Shown here one piece after another: positions 32,749 to 46,400 of a stretch of 64,000 nucleotides of DNA. A program made the translations under genes and the position numbers. The DNA lies in the NCBI GenBank assembly GCA_029204045.2, contig CM055077.1:10740584-10804583 (forward strand). Reading direction: 5' to 3'. Each line of letters opens with the position of its first letter. Position 1 is the stretch's first letter. The notes beneath the pieces are model-generated. The model worked only from the letters and a program-made list of their open reading frames with translations, ran no database searches and was not told where the DNA came from. The stretch comes from Tillandsia leiboldiana. Lineage: Eukaryota; Streptophyta; Magnoliopsida; Poales; Bromeliaceae.

Positions 32749-32985
32749 CTCTGCCTGCCGCAACGGGTATGCCAGCTGATGCATAACACCGAAGCAAAGG
32801 AGTCTCAAGGACTCAAAGTCTGTCTGGCTCTGCCTGCCGCAACGGGTACGCCAGCTGATGCATAACACCGAAGCAAAGGAGTCTCAAGGACTCAAAGTCT
32901 GTCTGGCTCTGCCTGCCGCAACGGGTATGCCAGCTGATGCATAACACCGAAGCAAAGGAGTCTCAAGGACTCAAAGTCTGTCTGA
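32749..32985. repeat. 79-bp tandem repeat, three copies
   Basis: Copies are marked by CAACGGGTATGCCAGCTG at 32761, 32840 and 32919. The same three-copy array lies in the other LTR from 40372. Confidence 0.9.
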
Positions 32986-34823
32986 CGCACACTCCGGAGT
33001 GGTACTCGAGGGGAGCGACCCACACGAGTAAAGTAAGTAGTCGAAAGTAATATGATGTAGCAGGACTAGATCATGACTCTGATCAAAGTGGGAAAGCTCA
33101 ACCACTAGAGAAAGCCCGATCCCTAAACGGATACCACAGTAAATGATAAGTGGAAACTCCATCCACAAGAGAAAAGTCTAATACCCAATCTGATACATCA
33201 ATAAATATCCGGTCAACCGCCCAATATCCGCGGTTGCCGCAATACCCTGCCGTCCATAACCAAAGTACTATAACCGACCTCCGGTCAACCGCTCAAAGTC
33301 CGCGGTCACCGCCAAAACCCTGCCAGCCGCAATCCAGCACAACCCGTCCCTGTCACCAATGTCCCTGCTACACTACCCCAGACCCCTGCTCGCACCCGAG
33401 CAACACAGACCGCCTGACTAACAAGAAGGAGAAAGGAATAACATGGTTTCTCCTAAGTCAAGTTCCAATATGTAGTGCAGCAGTAAAAGATGGCCTAACT
33501 ATATGTCCATACACATATGTCCATACAAGCATGCATTTGTCCTCAAGAAGAATAAAGAAAATAAACCTCATGCCAAAATTATCAATGACCATACCTGTCC
33601 ATAATTCTCAATCCAGAATGGCTCCTCAGAGTAGAACCTGCACATAACTACATAATCCTATCCCAATGCATAAACCATCCTCATAAAAGGTTATGTGCTA
33701 ATATGGCATGATAATTAATCATATAGGGTATCCTTGCCTTAGATAAGCTTCCACTAATCATCAACATGACTATTTGATTAATACCATTGTCATACTGTGA
33801 ATAATTCACTTGCAATTTTCATAAAATCCTCATTGTTAAACTTACCGATCAATCCCAGTTATTGTACCATTCACCTGCATGCAATGCTAACATATGGAAA
33901 TTTAGAGAACCGTCCACCGGTTCCGGGAATAAGGCACCCACCTGAAAAGCTGACTGTCCAAAGCCCAACAGCTGAAAACACCAAATAACTCTAATCCCTT
34001 GCTCCAATAAGTTCAGCACACCCGTAACTCTCCTGGCACAATACAAAGTCCACTAATTACACTAGGCTCCCAATTATAGCACTTAAAACCACATACAACC
34101 TCAAATTCTGAACTGTTAAATTATCACCTGCAGATAGTGCCCAGAAAATTCCAATAAAAATATCACAGCAATCCTTGCGTCGATAGCTTCGAAACGGTAC
34201 CTTACACGCCCAAATCGGAGTTCGGTAAGTCAAGATAAAAATTCGGCAAGGGGGTACACTCATACAAAAATCTGTGTTAAAACTGTACACTGTTCACTGA
34301 GAAAACAGTAATTTTCACCTCTGATGAAATCTCAGAAAAATCCAAGAAAAATACGAGCGCGTTCCTTGCGATCAGTAGATGAAAAAGTTGTATAAGCTCG
34401 TTTCCGGCTGACGCTCGTACGCAAAGATATGGCCAAAATACCCCGCTACTGTCAAGGAAGTCCACACAGAAAATGGGGTTACAGTTTGCCTCGGGATCCG
34501 TGCCAAAACCTCGAACGGGAAAGTGCGACCAAAACGAAAGATGAAGTCCTACCTCTTAGGAGTCTGCCGGCGCAAGAATCACAGCAAAATGATCTCGGGG
34601 TAGCCCAGGGGAGCTAAAACACTGTCGCTGCGCCGAAGAAGAACACTAGAAAGCAACATCGCGCCGCACCGTAAAATGGGGAACCTCAGGATACGTGCTC
34701 CCAAAAATCCCAAAACTCTGCAGGAAGATCAAGGACTTGAAGATGAAAATCTTCCAAGAAGGGAGCTCGGGGAGATCTTGCAAGGGCTGAGAGAAAAAGA
34801 GCAGAAAAGAGGGCTCGGGCTGC

Positions 34824-34833
34824 CTATTTATAG
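34824..34833 (-). promoter_or_regulatory. Gypsy B LTR TATA box
   Basis: The minus strand reads CTATAAATAG, followed by a CT-rich stretch. The twin is at 42435-42444. Confidence 0.7.
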
Positions 34834-35026
34834 GCTGAAGAAAACAATTGGGAAAATTCCCATCTTGTCCCAACTTCCGGGCGCCCGGTCCGGTCCGCCC
34901 GAATTCGGGCGCGCAGAGTGCGGCCCGGCCCGCCAAGTTTCGGGCGCGCACAGTGCGGCCCGGTCCACCACACAGCCCAGTCCACTACTCCCCCGGGCCC
35001 CACTGCACCCGGTGCACCTGCGCCCG

Positions 35027-35295
35027 CAAATGGCGACGCGACACGTGGCCCGGCAACCCGTGCACCGCGCACGTCGCGCCGTGGACCGCGCACGTCGCGG
35101 CTGACCCGGGCCCGTACGGCCACCTGCCCCGCCGTACGGCCACCTGCCCCGGTCAACAACTCCACCGATTGCGTGGACCGGGAGCACAACACCGGACCAA
35201 CTACCTCACGCCACGTGTCCACCCGGTCTACCGTGCATCCGGGCCCAAATTCAGTGGACCGCGCCTGCTGCACCGGCCAACCGGAGAGCGCCACG
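35027..35295 (-). promoter_or_regulatory. Three ERSE-like modules in the B 3' LTR
   Basis: CAAAT-N9-ACACG at 35027, CCAAC-N9-CCACG at 35197 and CCAAC-N9-CCACG at 35277, all running on into CGTG. The spacer is nine bases in each. They lie 190-460 bp upstream of the TATA box. Confidence 0.65.
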
Positions 35296-35810
35296 TGGCC
35301 CGCCCCCGGTGCACGACCTCCGCGGTGGACCGCGCGCCTGCCCGCGCGCCCGGGCGCCTGCCCGCGCCCTGCCCGCGCCGCGTGCCGTCGCGTGCCGCCT
35401 ACCCGAGGCCGCGCCGCCGCCCGCCGGCGACTGCCGGAGGTACTGTTCCGGCATGAACAGTAACCGCCAACCCAAAAACATCAAGCAAATAGCCCATCTT
35501 GACCGTTTTCGCGCGCTGATTCCAAAAACGACGTCCATTTTGCCAAATTCCAATCCTATAATTTGCCGGAGACTCCCGGAAAGGTATTTTTAATCCGAAT
35601 TCCGCGCCGAGCCTAAATTCGATATCCACTCCGCGCGTAAACTCTTCTAAACATCCGATGGGGCCCCCCGATTACCTACGAGATCCATTTTAAGCCCCGA
35701 GTCCATCTCTTGTGTCCAAACTGGCGCGCGAACACCGCCGACATGCCACGTAGGCTTCCAGAAGCTGCTGGTCACACTGTAGAAGCCCTGCAAAGATCCG
35801 GGTCACCACA

Positions 35811-35822
35811 TCCTCCCCCACT
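35811..35822 (-). other. Polypurine tract of element B
   Basis: The minus strand reads AGTGGGGGAGGA against the LTR, identical to that of Gypsy A. Confidence 0.75.
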
Positions 35823-38800
35823 AGAAGAAAGTTTCGTCCTCGAAACTAAGGCAACTCCCAAGGAGTCTCAGAAACCAGGGGTCAATATTCAACACCGCCG
35901 TCTCCAGCTCCCAAGTCACCTATCACTCCCCGTGATTACTCCCCAGCAACAACAACAGCAACAACCAGTACGGCATAGCCCGATTGCGCAATTCCCTCAC
36001 CTCACGAGTCGGAATTCACAACGGGCGTCCCTCGTACTCCAAACTCTCACAGACCCCAAAAGGAACGAGTCAATCACGGGCGAGGGGTCCAAAACATAAC
36101 ACTCTTGAGCTGAGACGCAGAAAAACCTCCAAACTCCAACAAAAGACTGGGGGAAAGGAACGAACAGCCTGAGTAACACGCTCTAAAATCACTCCCAAGA
36201 GCCAGCTCAACCAAAGCGACCCGAATCACATCCACACAAACACCTGCACAGAAAAGGGGCCCAAACAGGCAGGGGTTCGCACTCGGTCGCCCTCAACACT
36301 TAACCACCTAAGTGGATTGCTCAGCCGCAGCCTCTCATCAAAAGGGATCCTCAGGGACTCAACTCAAACCCTGCACACAAGGATGGCCCCACACAGTGCC
36401 AGCTATGGAACCGTCAAACTCGACTCCCAAATAGCTCTTCTGCTCCAGGCATCCGCCACCACAGTGGCTCTGTCGGGGTGATACTGGAAGCTCACAAAAT
36501 CCAATGGTGGCTCTACAGCCACTACGGGAGGTATCACTATAACTCACAAATCCATCTCCCACCACTGACAAGGTTAGAATCGGCGCTGGTACCAATCTCA
36601 TCACCCGGTCATCAAGCTCTGCTGGCACTATCCGGTCCAAAAACTCCTCACCCCAACAATGACCGTCGATCTCGGCCAGTCTTAAATAGCATCCACTTTG
36701 GCCGAATTTCCACCGCCGCCCCTTCGGCCAGAAGAAGTAATCCAGGAAGATATGCTCTCGAAGCTAAAACTTGCACCACAATGACTTGGCAAAAAGCTTC
36801 TTCCCCACAGACCTTGTCACACCATATACAAATGCTGCACAAGCTCTAAATCAATCAGGGAGGGGGGTAAAACCAAAATATTCCTGGAGGATGCCGCTAT
36901 CAAACCGTTCAAGGCCAACTGAAACACAGAATTCCTCAATCTAGAGGCAACAGGGCATTAGTCCATCCATTGGCTTCACTGTACTCGTAATGCCCCTACC
37001 GTCCTGAACACCATCTAGACAAAGCCCTCAGTTGAAATTCCATATTGGTGCAGGCATCACACAATAACTGCCTGAACATAGCTCCATCAAAAGATTCTAA
37101 ATAATACCTGGACCTGCCTGGACTCCAATCCCAAAGGGCTCTCACCGTCGTGTATCAACGACGTGGCACTAGGTCAAACAGACCCTCGATCCAACAGATC
37201 CCCACACCGGTGCGATCAACTCTCCCAGCTCTTACAGATAATCCAAGTGGTGCTATTGAGGTTGGCGCGGTTTCCAGAACCACGTCAACCGCAATCTCAA
37301 TCTCCCTAACAGGCGGCATAATCATCAACTCGAGTGGACTCACACCCGGGATTTCGCAGTAATAGAAATATCCTTTGGTCCCGGCGCCACCATAAGCTCC
37401 TCTCACACAGTCGCTAAACCATGTGTGCTCGAACAATCTCCCCATAACAAGCCTCCCTTGTCTGCCTCGCAAAAGTCACAATCAGCACCCTCTCTGCACT
37501 TAACCATCCAGTGGTGCCGTGCCAACCAATTCCAAGCACTGTCAAAACATCGAACTGCCACCCATATCAAAAGGTTTGCCGGTATAACTCATGGTCTCAA
37601 CGACACTGAACATAATCCACAAGCCTCCTTCACATGCACAACACCGATGGTATCCTGTACCACTAGTGCACGTGGTAACAACTCTGCCTCTAGTCCATGC
37701 CGGAATGCAAAGTGCACTAACTCCGACTACTGTGAAAAAATCACACCTGCGACAACTCAATCCACTACCATGGCGCCCTCCAACCGGGCGGCACAGATTC
37801 ATCCGCTCGATGCAAGTGGTCGTCGCTCAGCCTGCCAAAATATCTAGACCAATCACAAAGGGAGCACGACCTCTGTCCATGCTCACACTGAGATGCCAAA
37901 CGTGGTCTCTCGCAAACAACCAATCCACGCTACCGCTGCGCCACTCTGATATAGACGCTGATACTGCCATCGGGGTCCACCCGATCCCCAACATCTCAGA
38001 AATCCATCATTGCAACCGTCATCAGACAAAACACCATTAATCCATGTAATTCCCTATACACTTATCCTTTCTAAGCTCACCCCTCAATCCCATATGATAC
38101 AATCAAAATATGCAAGTTATAAATCACAAATGGTAGAATTCCCTTGGGTAAGCTTAACATTAACCATCCACAAGGATATCCACCACCCAGGAAAGCAAAA
38201 CGAAAATGCCTCTGCCTGCCGATCTGTCCTCCATCACCTAGCGCCAAGCGCCTCCCTCCAAAACTCGCCTCTAGCGGCAGATCCCCATCCAAGGAACTGC
38301 AGTGTCCAGCTCCAAACACAATGCCTACTCCGACGAGGCATCCACAGTCCAAAACCCGAACATGAGGGACCGAAAAGAAACTAAGGAGTATCCTGGCGCA
38401 ATCCACTCCCAATCTCACTTATCCTATGTGCCTCGTCCCTCTAAACCTGGAGCGCCAGTTCAACAACTGCATAAACTCTCTAGCACAGGGAGACTCTCAA
38501 TTGATCACTCCATCACCCCCAACCACGACTCTGCCTCCAAAGGCTCCAAACTCAATCTTACGAGTCGGGGTGGTTCATCTGCCAAATCTGGCTCACTTAA
38601 TCAAACATGCCCCACAGCTCCTCTGCTGTCGACCATCCACCCTACCTCAGTGCCTTGGCACTAAACATTGGCACGGAGGGGGCCACTCGCTCTATTGGCA
38701 CTACAGAAATCCCTGCCGCTGACGATACTACATCCTGGTGGTCTCAGAAGAAAAGTACTGTCGGGCTGCCCACCGCTCTGACAACTGCGCCACCAAACTA

Positions 38801-39228
38801 GCTGCTCACTCTGCCGCTGATATGCCTCTGACAATCCTGTCATCTGGGTCCGGAGTTCTCTGACCTCAGTCCGGGTATCCGGCCCACAACCAACCGCTCA
38901 AGCTCAACTGCCATGACAGGATGCACCAGGGTCCCAAATCCAGCGTCGGGGAGACACTGCTCGCCACGACGAAACCACAAATCAGCACACAACAACGCTC
39001 GACCCAATCCAGCGAAAGTCTAGAGCATGTCACCCATTCCACAGCGTTATGTTGTCTGCAGCCAACATAACTACTTAGGAGAATAACATGCCAATCACTC
39101 GTCCCGTCCCTCGGGAGAGGTGTGAAACTCAATCAGGACTCTCGCTACAAATCACGACTCTCACGAAGTCATCCTAGGGTCTAACCACAAGCCTAGGGTT
39201 TCTAAGTCCACCATGACCTACAACCTAG
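35823..39228 (-). mobile_element. Internal region of Gypsy B, decayed gag-pol
   Basis: About 3.4 kb with no long intact frame. On the minus strand, scraps of Gypsy coding sequence remain: near 36500-36600 a stretch reads APILTLSVVGDGFVSYSDTS, matching Gypsy A APVLTLPVMGDGFVIYSDVS. Near 38700-38840 a gag-like scrap (MTGLSEAYQRQSEQLVWWR) is visible. Sequence next to the polypurine tract also matches the end of Gypsy A pol in broken form. The element could not make its own enzymes and must have used another element's proteins. Confidence 0.75.
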
Positions 39229-39240
39229 GCTCTGATACCA
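39229..39240 (-). other. Primer binding site of element B (initiator Met tRNA)
   Basis: The minus strand reads TGGTATCAGAGC, complementary to the 3' end of initiator methionine tRNA, seven bases from the 5' LTR. It fixes the orientation as minus. Confidence 0.8.
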
Positions 39241-39247
39241 CCTAATC

Positions 39248-42200
39248 TGTCACGCCCCGGGGTCGAAACTGCGACCCGGGCTCGCCAACAGATCCGCAAC
39301 CTATGCCAAACCCGCATAGGCGAAGCGTCCTACCTGCAAAAAGAGCTACAGCTAACAGATATCAGAGCTAAAAGATAAAACTGCTGTAGAATAAAATCAA
39401 CCACTGTACAACTGAAGATAAAACAACAAGGTCCATCTCCCAAAAATGATGATCATATAAAACCTCGAGTACAAAACTCATAGCTCAACAGGGAGATATC
39501 TCAAATACAACATCAGTGTACCAGCTCTCAATACATCATATCCTCACTACAACAGTCTCTCAAAGAGGAAATAAATACTAATCTACCGACTATGCTGAAG
39601 ATCTCCTCAAAAAAGGGGGGGGGGGGGGTACCGCTACCCGCCAATGGGTCAGGATCTAGCTCGCTACTCCCTCACCGCGAACAGCAACCGCAGAAACGGC
39701 AACACCCGCCAAGACTCTGCAAAACAAGGGAGAGAAAGGACAAAAAGGGGAAAAACCCCCGACGAGCGTGAGAACTACGCAAAAAGGGAGTTCTCAGTGG
39801 GTATCGCCAAGGCCCGACGATCTGCCCACCAAGACCACTAGAGGCAAAAGATAACTAATGCAGTAAAACTTAAAGAGGAAGCAGAAGACACTCTACAGCT
39901 ACCATGCCTCTATCTGAATGCTCAAATGGGGAAACTCTGATAAATATATGCAACACTCGCACACGAGGTGCTCAATCGACCCAATCGAGCTGACTGCCAC
40001 ATCGGGTCCAGTCCAACCTGCGCCCACCTACAACCACCTCCCGCTGACGGGCAGGAATTACGTAGGGCGTCCAAACGGACTAACTCGCTATTGAGTAGTG
40101 GCTCATGCAGGCTATAGTCATAGTCCATGCTCTCTCTCTCTCAGAACGGATAGACTCAAGATGCTCAACCTCTCACACAATGGTCAAAGAACCCACAACG
40201 ACCACGGGACCATCGTCAAACCCCGAACGGTTCCCAACAATACTAGCACTGGTCTAAACACAGCTACTAGACTCCACTCGGTCCCCCAGGCACGAGTGTA
40301 ACAAAAGTATCTACCTGAATAAACCCAATCGATAGACCAGTAAACACTGGTACTGCCTGCTCTGCCTGCCGCAACGGGTATGCCAGCTGATGCATAACAC
40401 CGAAGCAAAGGAGTCTCAAGGACTCAAAGTCTGTCTGGCTCTGCCTGCCGCAACGGGTATGCCAGCTGATGCATAACACCGAAGCAAAGGAGTCTCAAGG
40501 ACTCAAAGTCTGTCTGGCTCTGCCTGCCGCAACGGGTATGCCAGCCGATGCATAACACCGAAGCAAAGGAGTCTCAAGGACTCAAAGTCTGTCTGACGCA
40601 CACTCCGGAGTGGTACTCGAGGGGAGCGACCCACACGAGTAAAGTAAGTAGCCGAAAGTAATATGATGTAGCAGGACTGGATCATGACTCTGATCAAAGT
40701 GGGAAAGCTCAACCACTAGAGAAAGCTCGATCCCTAAACGGATACCACAGTAAATGATAAGTGGAAACTCCATCCACAAGAGAAAAGTCTAATACCCAAT
40801 CTGATACATCAATAAATATCCGGTCAACCGCCCAATATCCGCGGTTGCCGCAATACCCTGCCGTCCATAACCAAAGTACTATAACCGACCTCCGGTCAAC
40901 CGCCCAAAGTCCGCGGTCACCGCCAAAACCCTGCCAGCCGCAATCCAGCACAACCCGTCCCTGTCACCAATGTCCCTGCTACACTACCCCAGACCCCTGC
41001 TCGCACCCGAGCAACACAGACCGCCTGACTAACAAGAAGGAGAAAGGAATAACATGGTTTCTCCTAAGTCAAGTTCCAATATGTAGTGCAGCAGTAAAAG
41101 ATGGCCTAACTATATGTCCATACACATATGTCCATACAAGCATGCATTTGTCCTCAAGAAGAATAAAGAAAATAAACCTCATGCCAAAATTATCAATGAC
41201 CATACCTGTCCATAATTCTCAATCCAGAATGGCTCCTCAGAGTAGAACCTGCACATAACTACATAATCCTATCCCAATGCATAAACCATCCTCATAAAAG
41301 GTTATGTGCTAATATGGCATGATAATTAATCATATAGGGTATCCTTGCCTTAGATAAGCTTCCACTAATCGTCAACATGACTATTTGATTAATACCATTG
41401 TCATACTGTGAATAATTCACTTGCAATTTTCATAAAATCCTCATTGTTAAACTTACCGATCAATCCCAGTTATTGTACCATTCACCTGCATGCAATGCTA
41501 ACATATGGAAATTTAGAGAACCGTCCAACGGTTCCGGGAATAAGGCACCCACCTGAAAAGCTGACTGTCCAAAGCCCAACAGCTGAAAACACCAAATAAC
41601 TCTAATCCCTTGCTCCAATAAGTTCAGCACACCCGTAACTCTCCTGGCACAATACAAAGTCCACTAATTACACTAGGCTCCCAATTATAGCACTTAAAAC
41701 CACATACAACCTCGAATTCTGAACTGTTAAATTATCACCTGCAGATAGTGCCCAGAAAATTCCAATAAAAATATCACAGCAATCCTTGCGTCGATAGCTT
41801 CGAAACGGTACCTTACACGCCCAAATCGGAGTTCGGTAAGTCAAGATAAAAATTCGGCAAGGGGGTACACTCATACAAAAATCTGTGTTAAAACTGTACA
41901 CTGTTCACTGAGAAAACAGTAATTTTCACCTCTGATGAAATCTCAGAAAAATCCAAGAAAAATACGAGCGCGTTCCTTGCGATCAGTAGATGAAAAAGTT
42001 GTATAAGCTCGTTTCCGGCTGACGCTCGTACGCAAAGATATGGCCAAAATACCCCGCTGCTGTCAAGGAAGTCCACACAGAAAATGGGGTTACAGTTTGC
42101 CTCGGGATCCGTGCCAAAACCTCGAACGGGAAAGTGCGACCAAAACGAAAGATGAAGTCCTACCTCTTAGGAGTCTGCCGGCGCAAGAATCACAGCAAAA

Positions 42201-43459
42201 TGATCTCGGGGTAGCCCAGGGGAGCTAAAACACTGTCGCTGCGCCGAAGAAGAACACTAGAAAGCAACATCGCGCCGCACCGTAAAATGGGGAACCTCGG
42301 GATGCGTGCTCCCAAAAATCCCAAAACTTTGCAGGAAGATCAAGGACTTGAAGATGAAAATCTTCCAAGAAGGGAGCTCGGGGAGATCTTGCAAGGGCTG
42401 AGAGAAAAAGAGCAGAAAAGAGGGCTCGGGCTGCCTATTTATAGGCTGAAGAAAACAATTGGGAAAATTCCCATCTTGTCCCAACTTCCGGGCGCCCGGT
42501 CCGGTCCGCCCGAATTCGGGCGCGCAGAGTGCGGCCCGGCCCGCCAAGTTTCGGGCGCGCACAGTGCGGCCCGGTCCACCACACAGCCCAGTCCACTACT
42601 CCCCCGGGCCCCACTGCACCCGGTGCACCTGCGCCCGCAAATGGCGACGCGACACGTGGCCCGGCAACCCGTGCACCGCGCACGTCGCGCCGTGGACCGT
42701 GCACGTCGCGGCTGACCCGGGCCCGTACGGCCACCTGCCCCGCCGTACGGCCACCTGCCCCGGTCAACAACTCCACCGATTGCGTGGACCGGGAGCACAA
42801 CACCGGACCAACTACCTCACGCCACGTGTCCACCCGGTCTACCGTGCATCCGGGCCCAAATTCAGTGGACCGCGCCTGCTGCACCGGCCAACCGGAGAGC
42901 GCCACGTGGCCCGCCCCCGGTGCACGACCTCCGCGGTGGACCGCGCGCCTGCCCGCGCGCCCGGGCGCCTGCCCGCGCCCTGCCCGCGCCGCGTGCCGTC
43001 GCGTGCCGCCTGCCCGAGGCCGCGCCGCCGCCCGCCGGCGCCGCCCGCCGCCGCCGGCGCCGCCCGCCGCCGCCGGCGACTGCCGGAGGTACTGTTCCGG
43101 CATGAACAGTAACCGCCAACCCAAAAACATCAAGCAAATAGCCCATCTTGACCGTTTTCGCGCGCTGATTCCAAAAACGACGTCCATTTTGCCAAATTCC
43201 AATCCTATAATTTGCCGGAGACTCCCGGAAAGGTATTTTTAATCCGAATTCCGCGCCGAGCCTAAATTCGATATCCACTCCGCGCGTAAACTCTTCTAAA
43301 CATCCGATGGGGCCCCCCGATTACCTACGAGATCCATTTTAAGCCCCGAGTCCATCTCTTGTGTCCAAACTGGCGTGCGAACACCGCCGACATGCCACGT
43401 AGGCTTCCAGAAGCTGCTGGTCACACTGTAGAAGCCCTGCAAAGATCCGGGTCACCACA
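39248..43459 (-). repeat. 5' LTR of non-autonomous Gypsy B
   Basis: 4212 bp, from TGTCACGCCCC to GGGTCACCACA. Compared by eye with 31640-35810 I saw about 22 substitutions, a longer G run near 39617 and a GC-rich expansion of about 39 bp near 43037-43080. ERSE-like modules lie at 42638, 42808 and 42888 and a TATA box at 42435-42444. Confidence 0.9.
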
Positions 43460-46400
43460 GAGAGAGAAGCATGCACCACTCGTGCTTTTCCGATCATCCA
43501 CTGATCCTGCCCAATCGGCATCTGAGTATCCAACAATATCCAAACTTGTTCCCATAGGATACCGAATTCCGAAATTAATTGATCCTTTGATGTACTGGAT
43601 GATCCTTTTCACCGCTTTCAGGTGAACCTCCTTTGGTGCTGATTGATATCTCGCGCAAATCCCAACACTAAAGGATATATCCGGGCGACTAGCCGTGAGG
43701 TAAAGTAGACTTCCAATCATACTTCGATACAGTTTCTCGTCTACGTTCTCACTATGTGATTCACTTCCAAGTCCCTTGTGGCTAGTTCCCATTGGAGTCG
43801 GAAAATCCTTCGAATTTTCTAAGTCAAACTTTTTAACCAACTCCATTGCATACTTGGATTGACTCAAGTGAATACCTTCATCATTTTGTTTAATTTGCAA
43901 TCCAAGAAAATAAGTCAATTCGCCCATCATGGACATCTCAAATTCGCTTTCCATGGTCTCCGTGAATTTAGAAGCATCATTATCTCTTGTTGCGCCAAAT
44001 ACAATGTCATCGACATAGATTTGTGCTACAATGAAATTGCTTTGATAATGCTTCACAAAGAGAGTCCTGTCAGCTCCCCCTCGAGTATAGCCCTTCTCCA
44101 AAAGGTGCTTTGTCAACCTTTCGTACCATGCTCACGGTGCTTGTTTCAGACCGTAAAGAGCCTTTTTCAAACGAAAAACATGGTTAGGTTGTTTATGGTC
44201 TACAAAACCTTTCGGTTGAGCCACATAAACTTCCTCATTTAAAAACCCATTTAGAAACGCGCTCTTAATGTCCATTTGAAATAATTTGATTTTAAAATGA
44301 CAAGCAATAGCAAATAGTATACGAATGGACTCGAGTCTAGCTACAGGGGCGAATGTTTCATCAAAGTCTATACCTTCTACTTGAGAGTAGCCTTGAGCAA
44401 CTAATCGTGCCTTGTTCCTGATGATAGTACCATCCTCATTTTTCTTGTTCTTGAAAATCCATTTGGTACCTATCACATTATGTTGCTTTGGAGGCTTCGT
44501 TAATTCCCAGACTTTGTTTCGCTCAAATTGATGGAGCTCTTCCTGCATTGCTTTAATCCAGTAGTCATCCTGAAGAGCTTCATCTATGTTCTTTGGTTCG
44601 ATTAAAGATACGTAGCAAGCGAATCCACAAACCAACTGCCTCCGAGTTCTAACTCCTTCTTGTGGATCCCCAATAATATTCGATTCCGGATGATCCTTGG
44701 AGATTCGTAGCGTTTGTTGAAACGGAGTACTCGGAGGTACATGAGATGATTCCTGCACATCAGATAAACTTGAAGAACCATTAGATGCATCATTAATATT
44801 GGAAGTATTATTATGAGAAGATGCAATGGCAGGTGAATCATCATCTAGAGAGATATCGAGGGTAGATTTTCCAGATCCAAAGTGAAAAGCTTCATCTACT
44901 TTAACATTTATAGATTCTACGATCGTCTTAGATTCCAAGTTAAAAACTCGATATGCTCTACTATTTGTAGAATACCCCAAGAATATCCCTTCGTCACTTC
45001 GAGAGTCAAACTTTCCAAGATTTTCACGGTCACGTAAAGTGTAACACCGACTCCCGAAGATGCGAAAATATTTGATGTTGGGTTTTCTACCACACCATAG
45101 TTCATATGGTGTATTTAACGTTCCCGGGCGTAAATAAACTCGATTAATTACATAGATTGCAGTGTTCACAGCTTCAGCCCAAAAATGTAGCGGTAAATTC
45201 CGGCTGTGAAGCATAACACGTGCCATCTCTTGAACAACCCTGTTTTTGCGCTCGACAACACCATTCTGTTGAGGTGTATAGGGTGCAGAGAATTCATGCT
45301 TAATACCATTTGAAGTGCAAAAGTCAATGAATTTAGAGTTAACGAATTCTCCACCTCTATCACTTCTAACACGAATGATCTTTTCATTCTTTTCAATCAT
45401 AATACGAAGGCAAATCTCGTGAAAAGAATCAAAAGTATCAGCTTTCTCTTTTAAAAATGCTACCCAAGAATACCGAGAGAAATCATCAATCATCAAGAAA
45501 ATATACCATTTACCTCCCAAAGATGGTTGACGAGTTGGCCAAAAGAAAGAAAAATAGTCTACATAAACTACACAACATTTAATCGTAGAATGATTAAAGA
45601 CAAGGAAGGATTTCACCTTTGCATACCCAAACCTTTTGAGTTTTGGAGTATGTTGGCAATGGTTGAGAAATTTTCCTTGATGAAGACGTCTTGTATGATT
45701 GATCCATTTCTTTTGTCATCGTCTTGTTTGAAGTACTACCAATGTTCTTTTCTTTTGAAAAATCCTTCTTTGAATTCCGGGGAGTGAACTTATTGGTAGG
45801 AGTTGCAAGATGTGGTTGATTTGATCTTTGAGGTCTAATCTTGCAATTTCTTTCAATGTGCCCTGCAAAATTACAACGAAAACATACCTTTGTGCTTGAC
45901 GATTCCGAAAAGGGTGAAGGAGGCTTGTTGTCGTTGGTTGTCGTGAATTCCGGTGTCGGAGGAGGAGATACCGACTGAGGCACAAAGACTGTCCCACTCG
46001 AACTTGGACTGTTTCCAGTTTGAGTGTACCCGAGGCCGAACTTGTTTGTTTGACCAAGACCAAGAAGTTTATCCAACTTACTCCTTCCAGATAAAAATTG
46101 CTGTAAGTCATCCTTGAGTTGGAGAATGGACTCTGTCATTTCCAATTTTTCCTGTCGGGCCTCGCCGTAGAGCTTCAAGAAGTAATTCGCTTTGTTCACC
46201 ATATCTATATAATTCTTCTCGAGTTGATCATTGGACTCTTGAAGGGAAACATTTGCTTTTATCAAATTATCCCTTTCCACTTCAAGATCGGTCGAGAGAG
46301 AAGTTACCCTTTTTACTTCTTCTTCGAGATCCTGCAATCTCCCTCTCAACCCCTTGTTTTGCTTAGCCGGTTTCTTTAAATCCCGTAAAGATCTGTGGTA

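Larger units (their letters stand above)
31640..35810 (-). repeat. 3' LTR of non-autonomous Gypsy B
   Basis: A 4171-bp LTR running from TGTCACGCCCC to GGGTCACCACA, next to a polypurine tract at 35811. It is almost identical to the LTR at 39248-43459. It carries three 79-bp repeats, a TATA box and CCAAT-N9-CCACG modules. The flanking bases GAGAT (31635-31639) and GAGAG (43460-43464) are the likely target duplication with one mismatch. Confidence 0.9.

Noticed and set aside
34846..35463. Long GC-rich open frames in the B LTRs (also 42435-43242)
   Set aside because: Open on both strands because of GC content, Arg/Pro/Ala-rich, no motif; they overlap the LTR promoter modules.
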